The notes below the pieces were generated by a model. It made no database searches and had not been told where the DNA came from. It worked only from the letters and a program-made list of their open reading frames with translations. Shown one piece after another: positions 17,688 to 28,330 of a stretch of DNA of 45,179 nucleotides (position 1 is its first letter; each line of letters opens with the position of its first letter). The position numbers and the translations under genes were made by a program. This DNA is from an uncultured Prevotella sp. (GTDB taxonomy: Bacteria; Bacteroidota; Bacteroidia; Bacteroidales; Bacteroidaceae): positions 1 through 45,179 of the forward strand of contig CAMWKM010000005.1 in NCBI GenBank assembly GCA_947174835.1. Direction: 5' to 3'.

Positions 17688-18839
17688 AAGGGGGGGAGCG
17701 TGGCGATAGACGGTACGGTTTTCGTGCATGGCCTTCACGATGATCTTCCGCTTCAGGGCCTCGTCAAGCAGCTTGTTGTACTTGAACGGAACGACGATAC
17801 CAGACAGCTGCATCACCTTATCGCGCAGTTCGTTGCCGCTGACGTCCACTCCGCTGCGCATGGCATCGAGGAACAGACGCGACACATCGAACTGCCATCC
17901 GCCACGGGCACCTTCGTCGTGCACGATATACTCAGGATTCAGCTGCGGCAGACGCTTCTTCGGAGCACACTCACCACCACCGTCACCAGCAGGCACGCCA
18001 CACTCCAGAGGAAGCCCGTCGGCTCCCACCTCGAAGTACAGCGTCTGACCGATGTCGTACTTGCGCGTCAGCGTCTGCTCCAGCTTGAAGATGCGCTGCG
18101 GCATCATCTTCTCGCAGGCATACACCTCAAACGCCTTGTTCGTCAGTTCCGTGCCGATCCAGCCGCGAAGGCTCCGGTCTTCGACGCTCTTGTTCCGGTG
18201 GAGCACGCACACGATGCAGCAGTTCTGGGCCGTGGCCAGATGCATCAACTCCTCCATCAACTCCTGCGCCAGCACACCGTCGTTGATGTCGTTCACCAGA
18301 TCGCGGATGCCGTCGACTATCACCAAGTCAGGCTTGCACCGCTCTATGGCCTCCTTCAGCAACTCGCGACGCAGCTTCCAGCCAACGGAACGGACGTTGA
18401 AGGCCTCACCCCCGGCCTCTCGCCAGGAGAGGGGCGAACGGGTGCCGCTGTCTGCGTTGACCATCCGCATGATGCGGTTCGTCAGGATGTCTTGTGTCGA
18501 CTCGTCGCTCTGCTCCGTGTCGTACAACAGCACCCTCAGCCTCTCCTTGCAGGCACGTCGCAGGCTGCGCAGACATCCACCGCTCGGGGCAAGGCTCGCA
18601 GCCATCAGCATACTCGTCACAAAGGTCTTTCCGCTCTTGGCCTTACCCGTAATGGCCACCAGTTCGCCCCGGGGGAAACACGGCTTACCAAACAGACTGA
18701 ACAGGAACTCCATAGGCTTCAGTTCCGTCTCAGGCGTTATCCTCAACTGTTCCAACAGCAACATACCCGGGCTCAACGCCGTCTCTTCTCCGGCATGGGC
18801 AAGCTCGGCATCAAGCTGATTCATGATCTCATTCTTCAT
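17649..18839 (-). CDS. RecA/RepA-like hexameric helicase-type ATPase (AAA_25-like)
   Basis: GELVAITGKAKSGKTFVTSMLMAASL (Walker A); RCKPDLVIVDGIRDLVNDINDG (Walker B); QNCCIVCVLHRNKS. Start MKNEIMNQL at 18839. Confidence 0.82.
   Translation of the reverse strand: MKNEIMNQLDAELAHAGEETALSPGMLLLEQLRITPETELKPMEFLFSLFGKPCFPRGELVAITGKAKSGKTFVTSMLMAASLAPSGGCLRSLRRACKERLRVLLYDTEQSDESTQDILTNRIMRMVNADSGTRSPLSWREAGGEAFNVRSVGWKLRRELLKEAIERCKPDLVIVDGIRDLVNDINDGVLAQELMEELMHLATAQNCCIVCVLHRNKSVEDRSLRGWIGTELTNKAFEVYACEKMMPQRIFKLEQTLTRKYDIGQTLYFEVGADGLPLECGVPAGDGGGECAPKKRLPQLNPEYIVHDEGARGGWQFDVSRLFLDAMRSGVDVSGNELRDKVMQLSGIVVPFKYNKLLDEALKRKIIVKAMHENRTVYRHAPPLEASPPSYICPPL
18401..18440. repeat. REP-like palindromic insert read through in frame inside the ATPase gene
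   Basis: aggcctcacccccggCCTCTCgccagGAGAGGggcgaacg; translated on the minus strand as TRSPLSWREAGGEA. Confidence 0.55.
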
Positions 18840-18939
18840 TAACTTGTCGTTTTTAACTACTACAAACTTTTTGCATCGCGATTGCAGCCACAAAGTTACG
18901 AAAAGCATCCGCGAGATTCAGAATACGGAACAAAAAATC

Positions 18940-19040
18940 TTCCGACCATTTCAGGTCGGAAAAAAATGCCAAAAATCAACGAAACACCTTTATACACGAC
19001 TATTGCAGAGAAAGTCGGAATGGGGCGGAAAAGGTCGGAA
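18940..19040. repeat. GGTCGGAA repeat cluster upstream of the ATPase gene
   Basis: TTCCGACC-N6-GGTCGGAA (18940-18961), GTCGGAA (19014), GGCGGAA (19024), GGTCGGAA (19033). Confidence 0.75.
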
Positions 19041-19116
19041 AAAATTTTTCCTGAAAGTGGTTGCCGGTCTCAATAATTCATTTTTTGCGTAGCATGAAGA
19101 CCCTGTCCCACCCTGT

Positions 19117-20010
19117 TTACTTGTTCCTGTGCTTGTTGCTTAGATACATACCAACAAGAATGAGCATAGTACCCAAGATAAAATAGACAGTGATAGGCTC
19201 TGAGAGTATCAACCAAGCAAAGAGGATGGTGGTGACAGGATTGAAGTAGACATAGTTTGTGACCGTCACGGCACCTAATTTATTCATCACCCAATTCCAG
19301 GTCAGGAAACAGAGCATAGAAGCCACACAACCCAGAAACAACAGGTTCCACAGCAATGGCGGCTGAGAAATGAGCAGATGGATGTTCGTGCCGGGATATA
19401 GCACGAAATAGGGTACCATGGAAAGCAATCCATAAAAGAAGATCTTTCGCGTGACGAAGATCGTGTCATAACGGGCATTGGCAGGTATCATCAGCAGGCT
19501 GTAGACAGCCCAACAAAGACAGGCCACAAAGGCTAACCCATCGCCGACAGGCGAGAGATGGAGCACGAAATGACCGTTCATCACCACGACGACAACGCCA
19601 GCCGCTGCCATCAGCGTGCCAACGGCCTGTGTGCGATTCAGCCGCTGCGACTTGTAGAACAGGCCTATCAGAACTGAGGCAAACAGCGGACAGAGGCAGA
19701 CGATGAGCGAAGTGTTGGTGGTTGTGGTGTAGGTCATTGCCCTGTTTTCGGCAAGAAAATACAGCGAGCCGCCGGAGATACCCAACCCCAACATCAGCAA
19801 CTCGTCTTTCCAACTGTCAGCCATCCAGCGAATGCCTCGCCAAAGGCAGAATACCAACAACAAAATATAGGCGATAAAAAAGCGTAGCACGAAAATTTGC
19901 GCAGGCGACAGCCCTCCCAATAGCAGTAGTTTGGTAAACACGAATGTTGATCCCCAGATGACTACCACCAAAAATGCTACTGCATGATACAAAAGTCGTT
20001 GGTTTTGCAT
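19117..20010 (-). CDS. EamA/DMT family transporter
   Basis: 297 aa, 10-TM pattern, VVIWGSTFVFTKLLLLGGLSPAQIFVLRFFIAY...; second EamA repeat. Confidence 0.92.
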   Translation of the reverse strand: MQNQRLLYHAVAFLVVVIWGSTFVFTKLLLLGGLSPAQIFVLRFFIAYILLLVFCLWRGIRWMADSWKDELLMLGLGISGGSLYFLAENRAMTYTTTTNTSLIVCLCPLFASVLIGLFYKSQRLNRTQAVGTLMAAAGVVVVVMNGHFVLHLSPVGDGLAFVACLCWAVYSLLMIPANARYDTIFVTRKIFFYGLLSMVPYFVLYPGTNIHLLISQPPLLWNLLFLGCVASMLCFLTWNWVMNKLGAVTVTNYVYFNPVTTILFAWLILSEPITVYFILGTMLILVGMYLSNKHRNK

Positions 20011-20046
20011 TGGCTCAATACAATAAGATCAGACTGAAAATATAAT

Positions 20047-20079
20047 AAGGGCAGCACAGATTTTCACTACGCTGCCCTT
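20047..20079. terminator. Hairpin terminator between the EamA and sdhB/frdB genes
   Basis: AAGGGCAGC ... GCTGCCCTT 9-bp stem, followed by T residues on the plus strand. Confidence 0.6.
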
Positions 20080-20114
20080 TTATAAATTTAAGATAACAGA
20101 TTTAAGACATGGAC

Positions 20115-20873
20115 TTAGTCTGCCAACTTTGCCTTGATGAACTCACGGTTCAGGCGGGCGATGTTGGCGATAGTCTCATTCTTCGGGCAGACAGCCTCAC
20201 AGGCACGGGTGTTGGTGCAGTTGCCGAAGCCTGCCTCTTCCATAGCCAGTACCATTGCCTTAGCACGCTTGGCAGCCTCTACGCGACCCTGAGGAAGGAG
20301 GGCAAGCTGAGACACTTTCGACGATACGAAGAGCATGGCAGAGCCGTTCTTACAAGCAGCAACGCAAGCGCCACAGCCAATGCAAGAAGCGCAGTCCATA
20401 GCCTCGTCGGCATCTTCCTTAGGAATGAGGATAGCATTGGCATCCTGAGCCTGACCTGTGCGGATGGTAGTGTAGCCACCGGCCTGAATGATCTTATCAA
20501 AGGCGTTACGGTCTACCATACAGTCCTTGATCACGGGGAAAGCGGCAGAGCGCCAAGGCTCTACGGTGATCACGTCGCCATCGTTGAAGCGACGCATATA
20601 GAGCTGACAGGTAGTAGCACCACGCTCTGTCTTGCCGTGAGGTGTGCCATTGATATACAGCGAGCACATACCGCAAATACCCTCGCGGCAGTCGTGATCG
20701 AACACGAAGGGCTCTTTACCCTCGTTGATGAGTTCCTCGTTCAGGATATCGAGCATTTCGAGGAACGAGGTGTCATCGGGTATGTCGTGCATTTCGTGGG
20801 TATCGAAATGACCTGCGTCCTTGGGGCCATTCTGGCGCCAGAACTTTATTGTAAATGAAATATTCTTTGCCAT
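20115..20873 (-). CDS. sdhB: succinate dehydrogenase/fumarate reductase iron-sulfur subunit
   Basis: [54 protein letters not shown]. Confidence 0.95.
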   Translation of the reverse strand: MAKNISFTIKFWRQNGPKDAGHFDTHEMHDIPDDTSFLEMLDILNEELINEGKEPFVFDHDCREGICGMCSLYINGTPHGKTERGATTCQLYMRRFNDGDVITVEPWRSAAFPVIKDCMVDRNAFDKIIQAGGYTTIRTGQAQDANAILIPKEDADEAMDCASCIGCGACVAACKNGSAMLFVSSKVSQLALLPQGRVEAAKRAKAMVLAMEEAGFGNCTNTRACEAVCPKNETIANIARLNREFIKAKLAD

Positions 20874-20885
20874 AATTACTTACCT

Positions 20886-22865
20886 TTAATTCTTATAATT
20901 TCTGGTTTGAACCTTAATAGCCTCGTACTCCAACGGCTCCTTACTGAGAGTAGGCTCGTTGCCCTTGCCCTGATACTCCCAGCAACCTACATAGAAGTAG
21001 TTCTCGTCGTCACGCTTGGCCTCACCTTCCTCGGTCTGGTACTCCTCGCGGAAGTGACCGCCACAGGACTCGTTACGGCTCAGAGCATCGAAAGCAACAA
21101 GCTGACCCATCGTAAAGAAGTCACGCAGATGGATAGCCTTGTCAAGTTCCACGTTCAGACCTTCTTTTGTGCCTGGCACGAACAGGTTGGTGTCGAACTC
21201 TTTCTCCAACTCATGCATCTTCTTCAGACCTTCCTTCAGGCCCTCAGCAGTGCGGCCCATGCCGACATACTCCCACATGATGTGGCCGAGTTCCTTGTGG
21301 ATGGAATCAACAGAACGCTTACCCTTGATGTTGAGCAGACGGTCGAGTTCTGCGTTGACAGCCTTTTCGGCTGCATCGAACTCAGGCAGGTCGGTGCTGA
21401 CCTTGCCCCAGATAGATTGGTCGGCCAGATAGTTCTGGATGGTGTAAGGCAACACGAAGTAGCCATCGGCCAAACCCTGCATCAGAGCCGAAGCACCCAA
21501 GCGGTTAGCACCGTGGTCAGAGAAGTTGCACTCACCAATAGCGAACAGACCGGGAATCGAGGTCTGCAACTCATAGTCAACCCAGATACCACCCATAGTG
21601 TAGTGGATGGCAGGATAGATCATCATGGGCTTATAGTATTTCACGCCATTGATCTCGTTAGCCACGTCACCAGGGAACACATCGGTAATCTCTTCGTACA
21701 TCTCAAAGAGGTTGCCATAGCGCTGCATAATAACATCGATGCCCAAACGATTGATTGACTCAGAGAAATCGAGGAACACGGCCAGACCGGTGTTGTTCAC
21801 ACCAAAGCCCTTGTCGCAACGCTCCTTGGCGGCACGAGAGGCCACGTCACGGGGTACGAGGTTACCGAATGCCGGATAGCGACGCTCCAGATAGTAGTCA
21901 CGATCCTCCTCGGGAATCTCCCAACCTTGCTTCGTACCCTGCTGAAGAGCCTTAGCATCCTCTATCTTCTTGGGAACCCAGATACGACCATCATTACGCA
22001 GCGACTCAGACATCAGCGTCAGTTTAGACTGCTTGTCGCCGTGAACGGGAATACACGTGGGGTGGATCTGAACGTAAGAGGGATTTGCAAAATAAGCACC
22101 CTTGCGATAGCACTGAACGGCAGCGGTACAGTTGCAACCCATAGCATTGGTAGAGAGGAAATAGGTGTTTCCATATCCACCAGTAGCGATGACCACAGCA
22201 TTGGCCGAGAAGCGCTCCAATTGACCAGTAGTCAGGTTCTTAGCAATGATACCACGAGCACGGCCATCAACAAGGACTACATCCTCCATCTCATAACGGG
22301 TGTAGAGCTTCACCTTACCGGCCTTCACCTGACAACTCAGAGAGCTGTAGGCACCGAGCAACAACTGCTGACCTGTCTGACCCTTGGCATAGAATGTACG
22401 GCTTACCTGAGCACCACCAAACGAACGGTTGGCCAGCATACCACCGTACTCACGAGCGAAGGGAACACCCTGAGCTACGCACTGGTCGATAATATTGTTG
22501 CTGACTTCAGCCAGACGATAGACGTTGGCCTCGCGGGCACGATAGTCACCACCCTTCACCGTGTCATAGAACAGACGATAGACAGAGTCACCATCGTTCT
22601 GATAGCACTTGGCAGCATTGATACCACCCTGAGCGGCAATCGAGTGAGCGCGACGGGGAGAGTCCTGAATGCACAGATTAATCACATTGAAGCCCATTTC
22701 GCCAAGTGAAGCAGCTGCAGAAGCACCGGCCAAACCAGTACCAACGACAATAACGTCGAGCTTCAACTTATTCTTCGGGTTAACCAGACGCTGGTGAGCC
22801 TTATATTCCTTCCATTTCTCAGGTACTGGACCTGCGGGAATCTTAGAATCTATTACTTTAGACAT
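20886..22865 (-). CDS. sdhA: succinate dehydrogenase/fumarate reductase flavoprotein subunit
   Basis: [66 protein letters not shown]. Confidence 0.96.
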   Translation of the reverse strand: MSKVIDSKIPAGPVPEKWKEYKAHQRLVNPKNKLKLDVIVVGTGLAGASAAASLGEMGFNVINLCIQDSPRRAHSIAAQGGINAAKCYQNDGDSVYRLFYDTVKGGDYRAREANVYRLAEVSNNIIDQCVAQGVPFAREYGGMLANRSFGGAQVSRTFYAKGQTGQQLLLGAYSSLSCQVKAGKVKLYTRYEMEDVVLVDGRARGIIAKNLTTGQLERFSANAVVIATGGYGNTYFLSTNAMGCNCTAAVQCYRKGAYFANPSYVQIHPTCIPVHGDKQSKLTLMSESLRNDGRIWVPKKIEDAKALQQGTKQGWEIPEEDRDYYLERRYPAFGNLVPRDVASRAAKERCDKGFGVNNTGLAVFLDFSESINRLGIDVIMQRYGNLFEMYEEITDVFPGDVANEINGVKYYKPMMIYPAIHYTMGGIWVDYELQTSIPGLFAIGECNFSDHGANRLGASALMQGLADGYFVLPYTIQNYLADQSIWGKVSTDLPEFDAAEKAVNAELDRLLNIKGKRSVDSIHKELGHIMWEYVGMGRTAEGLKEGLKKMHELEKEFDTNLFVPGTKEGLNVELDKAIHLRDFFTMGQLVAFDALSRNESCGGHFREEYQTEEGEAKRDDENYFYVGCWEYQGKGNEPTLSKEPLEYEAIKVQTRNYKN

Positions 22866-22888
22866 AATCTTTTCTTAGTGTTTAAGGT

Positions 22889-23581
22889 TTAACAACAAGT
22901 TGCACAACAAAACACGCTCTTGCAGTAGAATGCCACGATGACAGTCAAGAAAGCAAGTGCCAGCAGAGTGGTGTAAATAAAACCAATGACCTTCCAACGA
23001 CAGAACCAGGTCTTTCCACTGATACCCAGAGTCTGCATAGCCGACCAGAAACCGTGGGTCAGGTGGAACCAGATGGCCACGATCCAAATAACATAGAGTA
23101 GCACATAGAGGGGCTGCGAGAAGGTGTACTTGATAATAGCATAGCCATCAGTGGGATCAAAGCCCATCGTGGTGCCAATCAATTCAGCAAACATCATCTT
23201 ATACCAGAAATTGGCCAAATGAAGAACAATGCCCAGCACGATGATAATACCCAACACGAGCATGTTCTTTGAAGCCCATTCTACTTTGCCGGCGTTCACC
23301 GTCGTAGCCACTTCATAGCGATTTTCGCCACGGGCCTTGCGGTTCTGAGCCGTCAAAATAAAAGCATAGACGATGTGGAACAGAGCCAAACCGGCCAAAC
23401 CCATCGTTGCCACAACAGCATACCAGTTAGCACCGAGCATCTCACAAATCATGTTGTAAGCCTCGCCCGAGAAAAGCGCTACCAGATTCATGCAGCAGTG
23501 GAATGTCAAAAACAGAATAAGTGAAATGCCGGTCACCGACATCACCACCTTTCTACCAATTGTTGATTTAAATAACCACAT
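22889..23581 (-). CDS. sdhC: succinate dehydrogenase cytochrome b subunit (diheme, B-type)
   Basis: 230 aa, 5-TM protein next to sdhA; MWLFKSTIGRKVVMSVTGISLILFLTFHCCMNL; HLTHGFWSAMQTLG. Confidence 0.93.
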   Translation of the reverse strand: MWLFKSTIGRKVVMSVTGISLILFLTFHCCMNLVALFSGEAYNMICEMLGANWYAVVATMGLAGLALFHIVYAFILTAQNRKARGENRYEVATTVNAGKVEWASKNMLVLGIIIVLGIVLHLANFWYKMMFAELIGTTMGFDPTDGYAIIKYTFSQPLYVLLYVIWIVAIWFHLTHGFWSAMQTLGISGKTWFCRWKVIGFIYTTLLALAFLTVIVAFYCKSVFCCATCC

Positions 23582-23701
23582 AAATGCTTGAAAATTAATT
23601 AATTAATATTGAATTTAGATTTTATTGTCTGCATATAACCGACCCTCACAGGCCAGTAAACAAGATACTTAAAAGTAAGTACACGCGTATATTTGAGGGC
23701 A

Positions 23702-23732
23702 CAAAATTACTAAAATCTAATGAGATTTCAAA
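23702..23732 (-). promoter_or_regulatory. Promoter for the sdhCAB operon
   Basis: The minus strand reads TTTG-N19-TAATTTTG. Confidence 0.7.
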
Positions 23733-23825
23733 CATTTTTGGATAGAAATATAATTTTTATTGTATTATTTTTACGAACTCCACACAATTTTTGTAATTTT
23801 GCGGACGGAAATATTTTTTATAACT

Positions 23826-25724
23826 ATGATAATGAAATATGATGTAGTTGTCATCGGTGGTGGACACGCTGGCTGCGAGGCTGCGTGTGCTTCAGCCAAT
23901 ATGGGTGCTCACACACTGCTGGTGACAATGGATATGAACAAGATAGCACAGATGTCATGCAACCCTGCTGTTGGCGGTATAGCCAAAGGACAGATTGTAA
24001 GGGAAATCGATGCCCTGGGCGGACAAATGGGACGAGTGACAGATGCAACGGCTATTCAGTTCCGAATGTTGAATGTGGGTAAAGGCCCTGCCGTATGGAG
24101 TCCACGTGCTCAGTGTGATAGAGGAAAGTTCATCTGGGAGTGGCGTCGTGTGCTGGATGAAACAGAAAACCTTGACATCTGGCAGGATCAAGCAGAAGAA
24201 CTATTGGTAGAAAATGGTCAGGCTGTTGGTGTGCGTACTATCTGGGGAGCAGAGATCCACGCCCGTTGTGTGGTGATCACTGCCGGCACGTTTCTCAATG
24301 GCTTGATGCACATAGGCAGAAAGATGGTCAAAGGCGGCCGTATTGCTGAACCCGCTGCCGAACACCTGACAAAAAGCATCACACAACATGGCATTCGTTC
24401 TGCCCGCATGAAAACAGGTACTCCTGTCCGTCTCGACAAACGAAGCATAGATTTCAGTTTACTGAAAAAACAAGAAGGTGAAAACAGACCTTATGGATTT
24501 TCCTATTTCCCGCCAGAAATTGAGAATCCATCGATACCTGTGAAAGGAAAACTTGAACAACTGCCTTGTTGGGAATGTTACACCAACAATGAGGTTCATG
24601 ATATGCTACGCTCAGGCTTAAATGATTCACCTCTTTACAACGGACAAATTCAGTCCATCGGTCCACGTTATTGTCCTTCGATAGAAACGAAACTCGTAAC
24701 GTTCCCTGACCGCAAACAGCACCTGCTTTTTCTGGAGCCTGAGGGGGTAGAAACCAATGAGATGTACTTAAATGGATTCTCATCATCGCTTCCGATGGAT
24801 ATACAGATTGAGGCTCTGAAAAAGATTCCTGGCCTTGAACACGCTAAGGTTTATCGACCGGGCTATGCTATTGAGTATGATTTCTTTGATCCAACACAAC
24901 TGAAACATACGTTGGAATCAAAAATAATTGATGGATTATTTATGGCAGGGCAGGTGAATGGCACCACTGGTTATGAAGAAGCGGCTGGACAAGGTTTAGT
25001 AGCTGGTGTAAATGCTGCCCTAAAATGCGATGGAACCAAAGAATTTATAATGCATCGTGATGAATCGTATATTGGTGTTTTAATAGACGATTTGGTAACA
25101 AAGGGTGTTGACGAGCCTTACCGTATGTTTACTTCACGTGCAGAATATCGCATCCTACTCCGACAAGACGATGCAGATGCCCGCCTTACAGAACGTTCTT
25201 ATAACATGGGACTGGCCAAAACAGGTCGACAGAAATGGTGGATCGAAAAGAAAAAACATATCGAGGAAATTGAAGTGTATTGCAAAAATTTCCCCATCAA
25301 AGCCAAAGAAATCAACTCTGCTTTGGAACAATTGGGCACTACCCCACTCCAATTTGGCGTAAAGTTGGAAGATCTTATCGCACGCCCACAACTAAACTTA
25401 CAAAACCTACAGGAAATAATTCCGGAATTAAAAGAATTCATCGATAAACTCCCTAATCGAAAAGAAGAAATTGCAGAAGCTGCCGAAATACGCATTAAAT
25501 ATAGAGGATATATTGAACGCGAACGGCTGGTGGCCGAAAAGATGCACCGATTGGAAAACATCAAGATTAAAGGACATTTTGACTACAATTCATTACAATC
25601 ACTTTCAACAGAGTGTCGCCAAAAACTAACAGCCATTGATCCCGAGACATTGGCACAAGCCAGCCGTATACCAGGAGTTAGTCCAAGTGATATCAATGTA
25701 CTATTAGTCTTAATGGGTAGATAG
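23826..25724 (+). CDS. mnmG: tRNA uridine-5-carboxymethylaminomethyl modification enzyme MnmG (GidA)
   Basis: [72 protein letters not shown]; start MIMKYD at 23826. Confidence 0.97.
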   Translation: MIMKYDVVVIGGGHAGCEAACASANMGAHTLLVTMDMNKIAQMSCNPAVGGIAKGQIVREIDALGGQMGRVTDATAIQFRMLNVGKGPAVWSPRAQCDRGKFIWEWRRVLDETENLDIWQDQAEELLVENGQAVGVRTIWGAEIHARCVVITAGTFLNGLMHIGRKMVKGGRIAEPAAEHLTKSITQHGIRSARMKTGTPVRLDKRSIDFSLLKKQEGENRPYGFSYFPPEIENPSIPVKGKLEQLPCWECYTNNEVHDMLRSGLNDSPLYNGQIQSIGPRYCPSIETKLVTFPDRKQHLLFLEPEGVETNEMYLNGFSSSLPMDIQIEALKKIPGLEHAKVYRPGYAIEYDFFDPTQLKHTLESKIIDGLFMAGQVNGTTGYEEAAGQGLVAGVNAALKCDGTKEFIMHRDESYIGVLIDDLVTKGVDEPYRMFTSRAEYRILLRQDDADARLTERSYNMGLAKTGRQKWWIEKKKHIEEIEVYCKNFPIKAKEINSALEQLGTTPLQFGVKLEDLIARPQLNLQNLQEIIPELKEFIDKLPNRKEEIAEAAEIRIKYRGYIERERLVAEKMHRLENIKIKGHFDYNSLQSLSTECRQKLTAIDPETLAQASRIPGVSPSDINVLLVLMGR

Positions 25725-25738
25725 TTTCACGTGAAACA
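25723..25738. promoter_or_regulatory. parS-like centromere site 1
   Basis: aGTTTCACGTGAAACA, 15/16 to the parS consensus TGTTTCACGTGAAACA; perfect 14-bp palindrome. Confidence 0.88.
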
Positions 25739-25772
25739 AACAACAATATATAACAAATATAACTAACTGAAA

Positions 25773-26300
25773 ATGAACAACAAAGTATTATTAGACAATC
25801 TACGCTGCATTCCAGATTTTCCTAAGAAAGGTATTAACTTTAGAGACGTAACCACACTTTACAAAAGTGGTGAATGTATGCAAATCATGCTTGACGAACT
25901 GTATGAATTGTACAAGGACAAAGGCATTACGAAGATCGTGGGTATCGAAAGCCGTGGATTTATAATGGCTGCAGCATTGGCCAGCAGATTAGGTTGCGGT
26001 GTAGTATTAGCCAGAAAGCCAGGTAAATTACCCGCAACTGTTGTCAAAGAATCATTCTCAAAGGAATATGGTGTTGATACTATCGAAATGCATATTGATT
26101 CCATCAATGAAGATGATGTAGTACTAATCCACGACGATCTGCTCGCTACCGGTGGTACCGCCAAGGCTGCCTATAAACTTGTACAGCATTTCCACCCGAA
26201 GAAAACTTTCATGAATTTTATTATCGAGATTACAGATGAGGGACTTCACGGCAGAGATTTATTTGAGGGAATAGAGCTGACCACACTGATGACCATCTAA
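25773..26300 (+). CDS. apt: adenine phosphoribosyltransferase
   Basis: IPDFPKKGINFRDVTTL; GIESRGFIMAAALA; VVLIHDDLLATGGTAKAAYKLV. Confidence 0.97.
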   Translation: MNNKVLLDNLRCIPDFPKKGINFRDVTTLYKSGECMQIMLDELYELYKDKGITKIVGIESRGFIMAAALASRLGCGVVLARKPGKLPATVVKESFSKEYGVDTIEMHIDSINEDDVVLIHDDLLATGGTAKAAYKLVQHFHPKKTFMNFIIEITDEGLHGRDLFEGIELTTLMTI

Positions 26301-26332
26301 AACCTACCCTTCTTTTATGGAAGAGGGATTTA

Positions 26333-26348
26333 AGTTTCACGTGAAACA
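26333..26348. promoter_or_regulatory. parS-like centromere site 2
   Basis: aGTTTCACGTGAAACA, identical to site 1 and 610 bp away. Confidence 0.88.
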
Positions 26349-26379
26349 AAAAGATGAGAAACAGCGATAAACAAAGGAA

Positions 26380-28215
26380 ATGACAAAGGAAGAGAACGAA
26401 AAACGGTTGGCATACCTGAAAAGTATCGTAGCACGACTGCCTGAGAAACCCGGTAGCTATCAGTATTACGATGATACAGGAACCATTATTTATGTAGGAA
26501 AGGCCAAAAACCTTAAATCGAGGGTTTCTTCATATTTCCACACAGAAGTAGATCGTTTTAAGACAAAAGTACTGGTTAGTAAAATTCATAATATTTCCTA
26601 TACAGTAGTCAACACCGAAGAGGATGCTCTACTACTGGAAAACGAACTCATCAAGAAATACAACCCACGTTATAATGTACTACTAAAAGATGGCAAGACC
26701 TACCCATCAATCTGTATAACCAACGAGCTTTTCCCACGTATTTTCAAGACACGCACCATTAACAAGAAATGGGGAACCTACTACGGACCTTATTCCCATA
26801 CCTCCACAATGTATGCCGTACTTGATCTTATCAAAAAACTCTATCATCCAAGAACTTGTCGACAACCTATCACAAAGGAAGGTATCGCTGCAAAAAGATA
26901 TCAAATATGTCTGGAATATCATATCAAGAATTGCGGTGCACCATGCGCGGCCAAACAATCCCATGAGGATTATCAAAAAAACATCCAACAGGCACGTGAG
27001 ATACTGAAAGGCAATACACGTCAGATACTCCGCGAGATGCGTGAAGAAATGCAACTGTTGGCCGAAGAATTACGCTTTGAAGAGGCAGAAGAACTGAAAC
27101 ATAAATATTTGGCCATTGAATCATTTGTCAGCAAAAGTGAAGTAGTCAGTCATACTATTGACAATATTGATGTCTTTTCAATCACCAGTGATGAAAAAAC
27201 AGCATACATCAACTATATCCACGTTTCCAATGGAGCCATCAACCAAAGCTTTACTATTGAGTACAAGAAGAAATTGAGCGAGACAGACGAGGAACTTTTG
27301 CAACTGGGCATCGTGGAATTGCGACAACGATTCAAGAGTGATGCCAAAGAAATTATCGTATCTCAGGAAGTTGATGTAGAACTCGAAAATACAACCTTCA
27401 CTATCCCCCAAAGAGGTGATAAAAAAACTCTACTCGACCTATCAATCATGAATGGGAAACAATATAAATTCGACCGTCTGAAACAAGCAGAAAAACTAAA
27501 TCCTGAACAGAAACAGGTACGACTGATGAAGGAACTACAGGAAAAACTGGGTCTACCTAAATTACCTTACCAGATTGAGTGTTTCGATAATTCAAATATC
27601 TCTGGCACGGACGCTGTAGCCGCCTGTGTAGTCTTTAAGAAAATGAAGCCTTCGAAACGTGACTATAAACGCTACAACATTAAAACTGTTGTAGGATCTG
27701 ATGACTATGCCTCAATGAAAGAAGTTGTACATCGTCGATACACACGACTACTGGAGGAAAAGGAACCCCTACCCGATCTCATCGTAGCTGATGGAGGAAA
27801 AGGACAAATGGAAGTCATAAGAGAAGTTATTCAGGACGAACTAAACCTAAATATCCCTATCGCAGGTCTGGCTAAAGACAATCGCCATCGCACTAATGAA
27901 CTGCTCTATGGCTTTCCACCAAAAATTATCGGAGTAAAGACAGATTCGGAACTTTTCCATATACTGACACAATTACAAGATGAGGTTCACCGCTTTGCCA
28001 TCACTTTTCATCGAGAGAAGCGCTCTAAACGTGCTTTACATTCCGAACTTGACAGCATTCCAGGGATTGGACCAAAAACGCATGATAAACTTATAAATGG
28101 CTTTAAATCAGTTCGTAGGATTAAGGAGACAACACTGGAGGAATTGACTAGTATTGTAGGACCAGCGAAAGCAGAAATTGTGTATCAGTATTTTCGCAAT
28201 CGCGAGGATTCTTAA
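26380..28215 (+). CDS. uvrC: excinuclease ABC subunit C
   Basis: GIY-YIG-like start PEKPGSYQYYDDTGTIIYVGKAKNLKSRVSSYF; IECFDNSNISGTDAVAACVVFK; DLIVADGGKGQ; C-terminal HhH. Confidence 0.97.
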   Translation: MTKEENEKRLAYLKSIVARLPEKPGSYQYYDDTGTIIYVGKAKNLKSRVSSYFHTEVDRFKTKVLVSKIHNISYTVVNTEEDALLLENELIKKYNPRYNVLLKDGKTYPSICITNELFPRIFKTRTINKKWGTYYGPYSHTSTMYAVLDLIKKLYHPRTCRQPITKEGIAAKRYQICLEYHIKNCGAPCAAKQSHEDYQKNIQQAREILKGNTRQILREMREEMQLLAEELRFEEAEELKHKYLAIESFVSKSEVVSHTIDNIDVFSITSDEKTAYINYIHVSNGAINQSFTIEYKKKLSETDEELLQLGIVELRQRFKSDAKEIIVSQEVDVELENTTFTIPQRGDKKTLLDLSIMNGKQYKFDRLKQAEKLNPEQKQVRLMKELQEKLGLPKLPYQIECFDNSNISGTDAVAACVVFKKMKPSKRDYKRYNIKTVVGSDDYASMKEVVHRRYTRLLEEKEPLPDLIVADGGKGQMEVIREVIQDELNLNIPIAGLAKDNRHRTNELLYGFPPKIIGVKTDSELFHILTQLQDEVHRFAITFHREKRSKRALHSELDSIPGIGPKTHDKLINGFKSVRRIKETTLEELTSIVGPAKAEIVYQYFRNREDS

Positions 28216-28282
28216 ATAACCCAACCACCATCGATACACTGTACACACTCTTATACAATACACAGAATTAAAAACAAAATTA

Positions 28283-28314
28283 TTTGGAACTTAGAAAATA
28301 AATGTGTATCTTTG
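28283..28314 (+). promoter_or_regulatory. Promoter for dtd
   Basis: TTTG (28283-28286)-N20-TATCTTTG (28307-28314), ATG at 28331. Confidence 0.75.
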
Positions 28315-28330
28315 CCGAAAATTCAAAAGA

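Noticed and set aside
17700-18842. 380-aa and 255-aa plus-strand ORFs over the ATPase gene
   Set aside because: Antisense to a gene with clear Walker A/B motifs in GC-rich sequence. The translations are His/Gln- or Ser/Arg-rich with no domain pattern.
19099-19118. Tandem ACCCTGTCCC/ACCCTGTTTA at the right edge of the island
   Set aside because: Short and imperfect, with no matching copy seen at the left edge, so it is not supported as a target-site duplication.
20907-22709. 283-aa and 260-aa plus-strand ORFs
   Set aside because: Antisense to the sdhA flavoprotein gene, with no recognisable motifs.
25132-25147. Possible third parS site (ttacTTCACGTGcagaa)
   Set aside because: Only the central TTCACGTG matches and it lies inside mnmG coding sequence; too degenerate.
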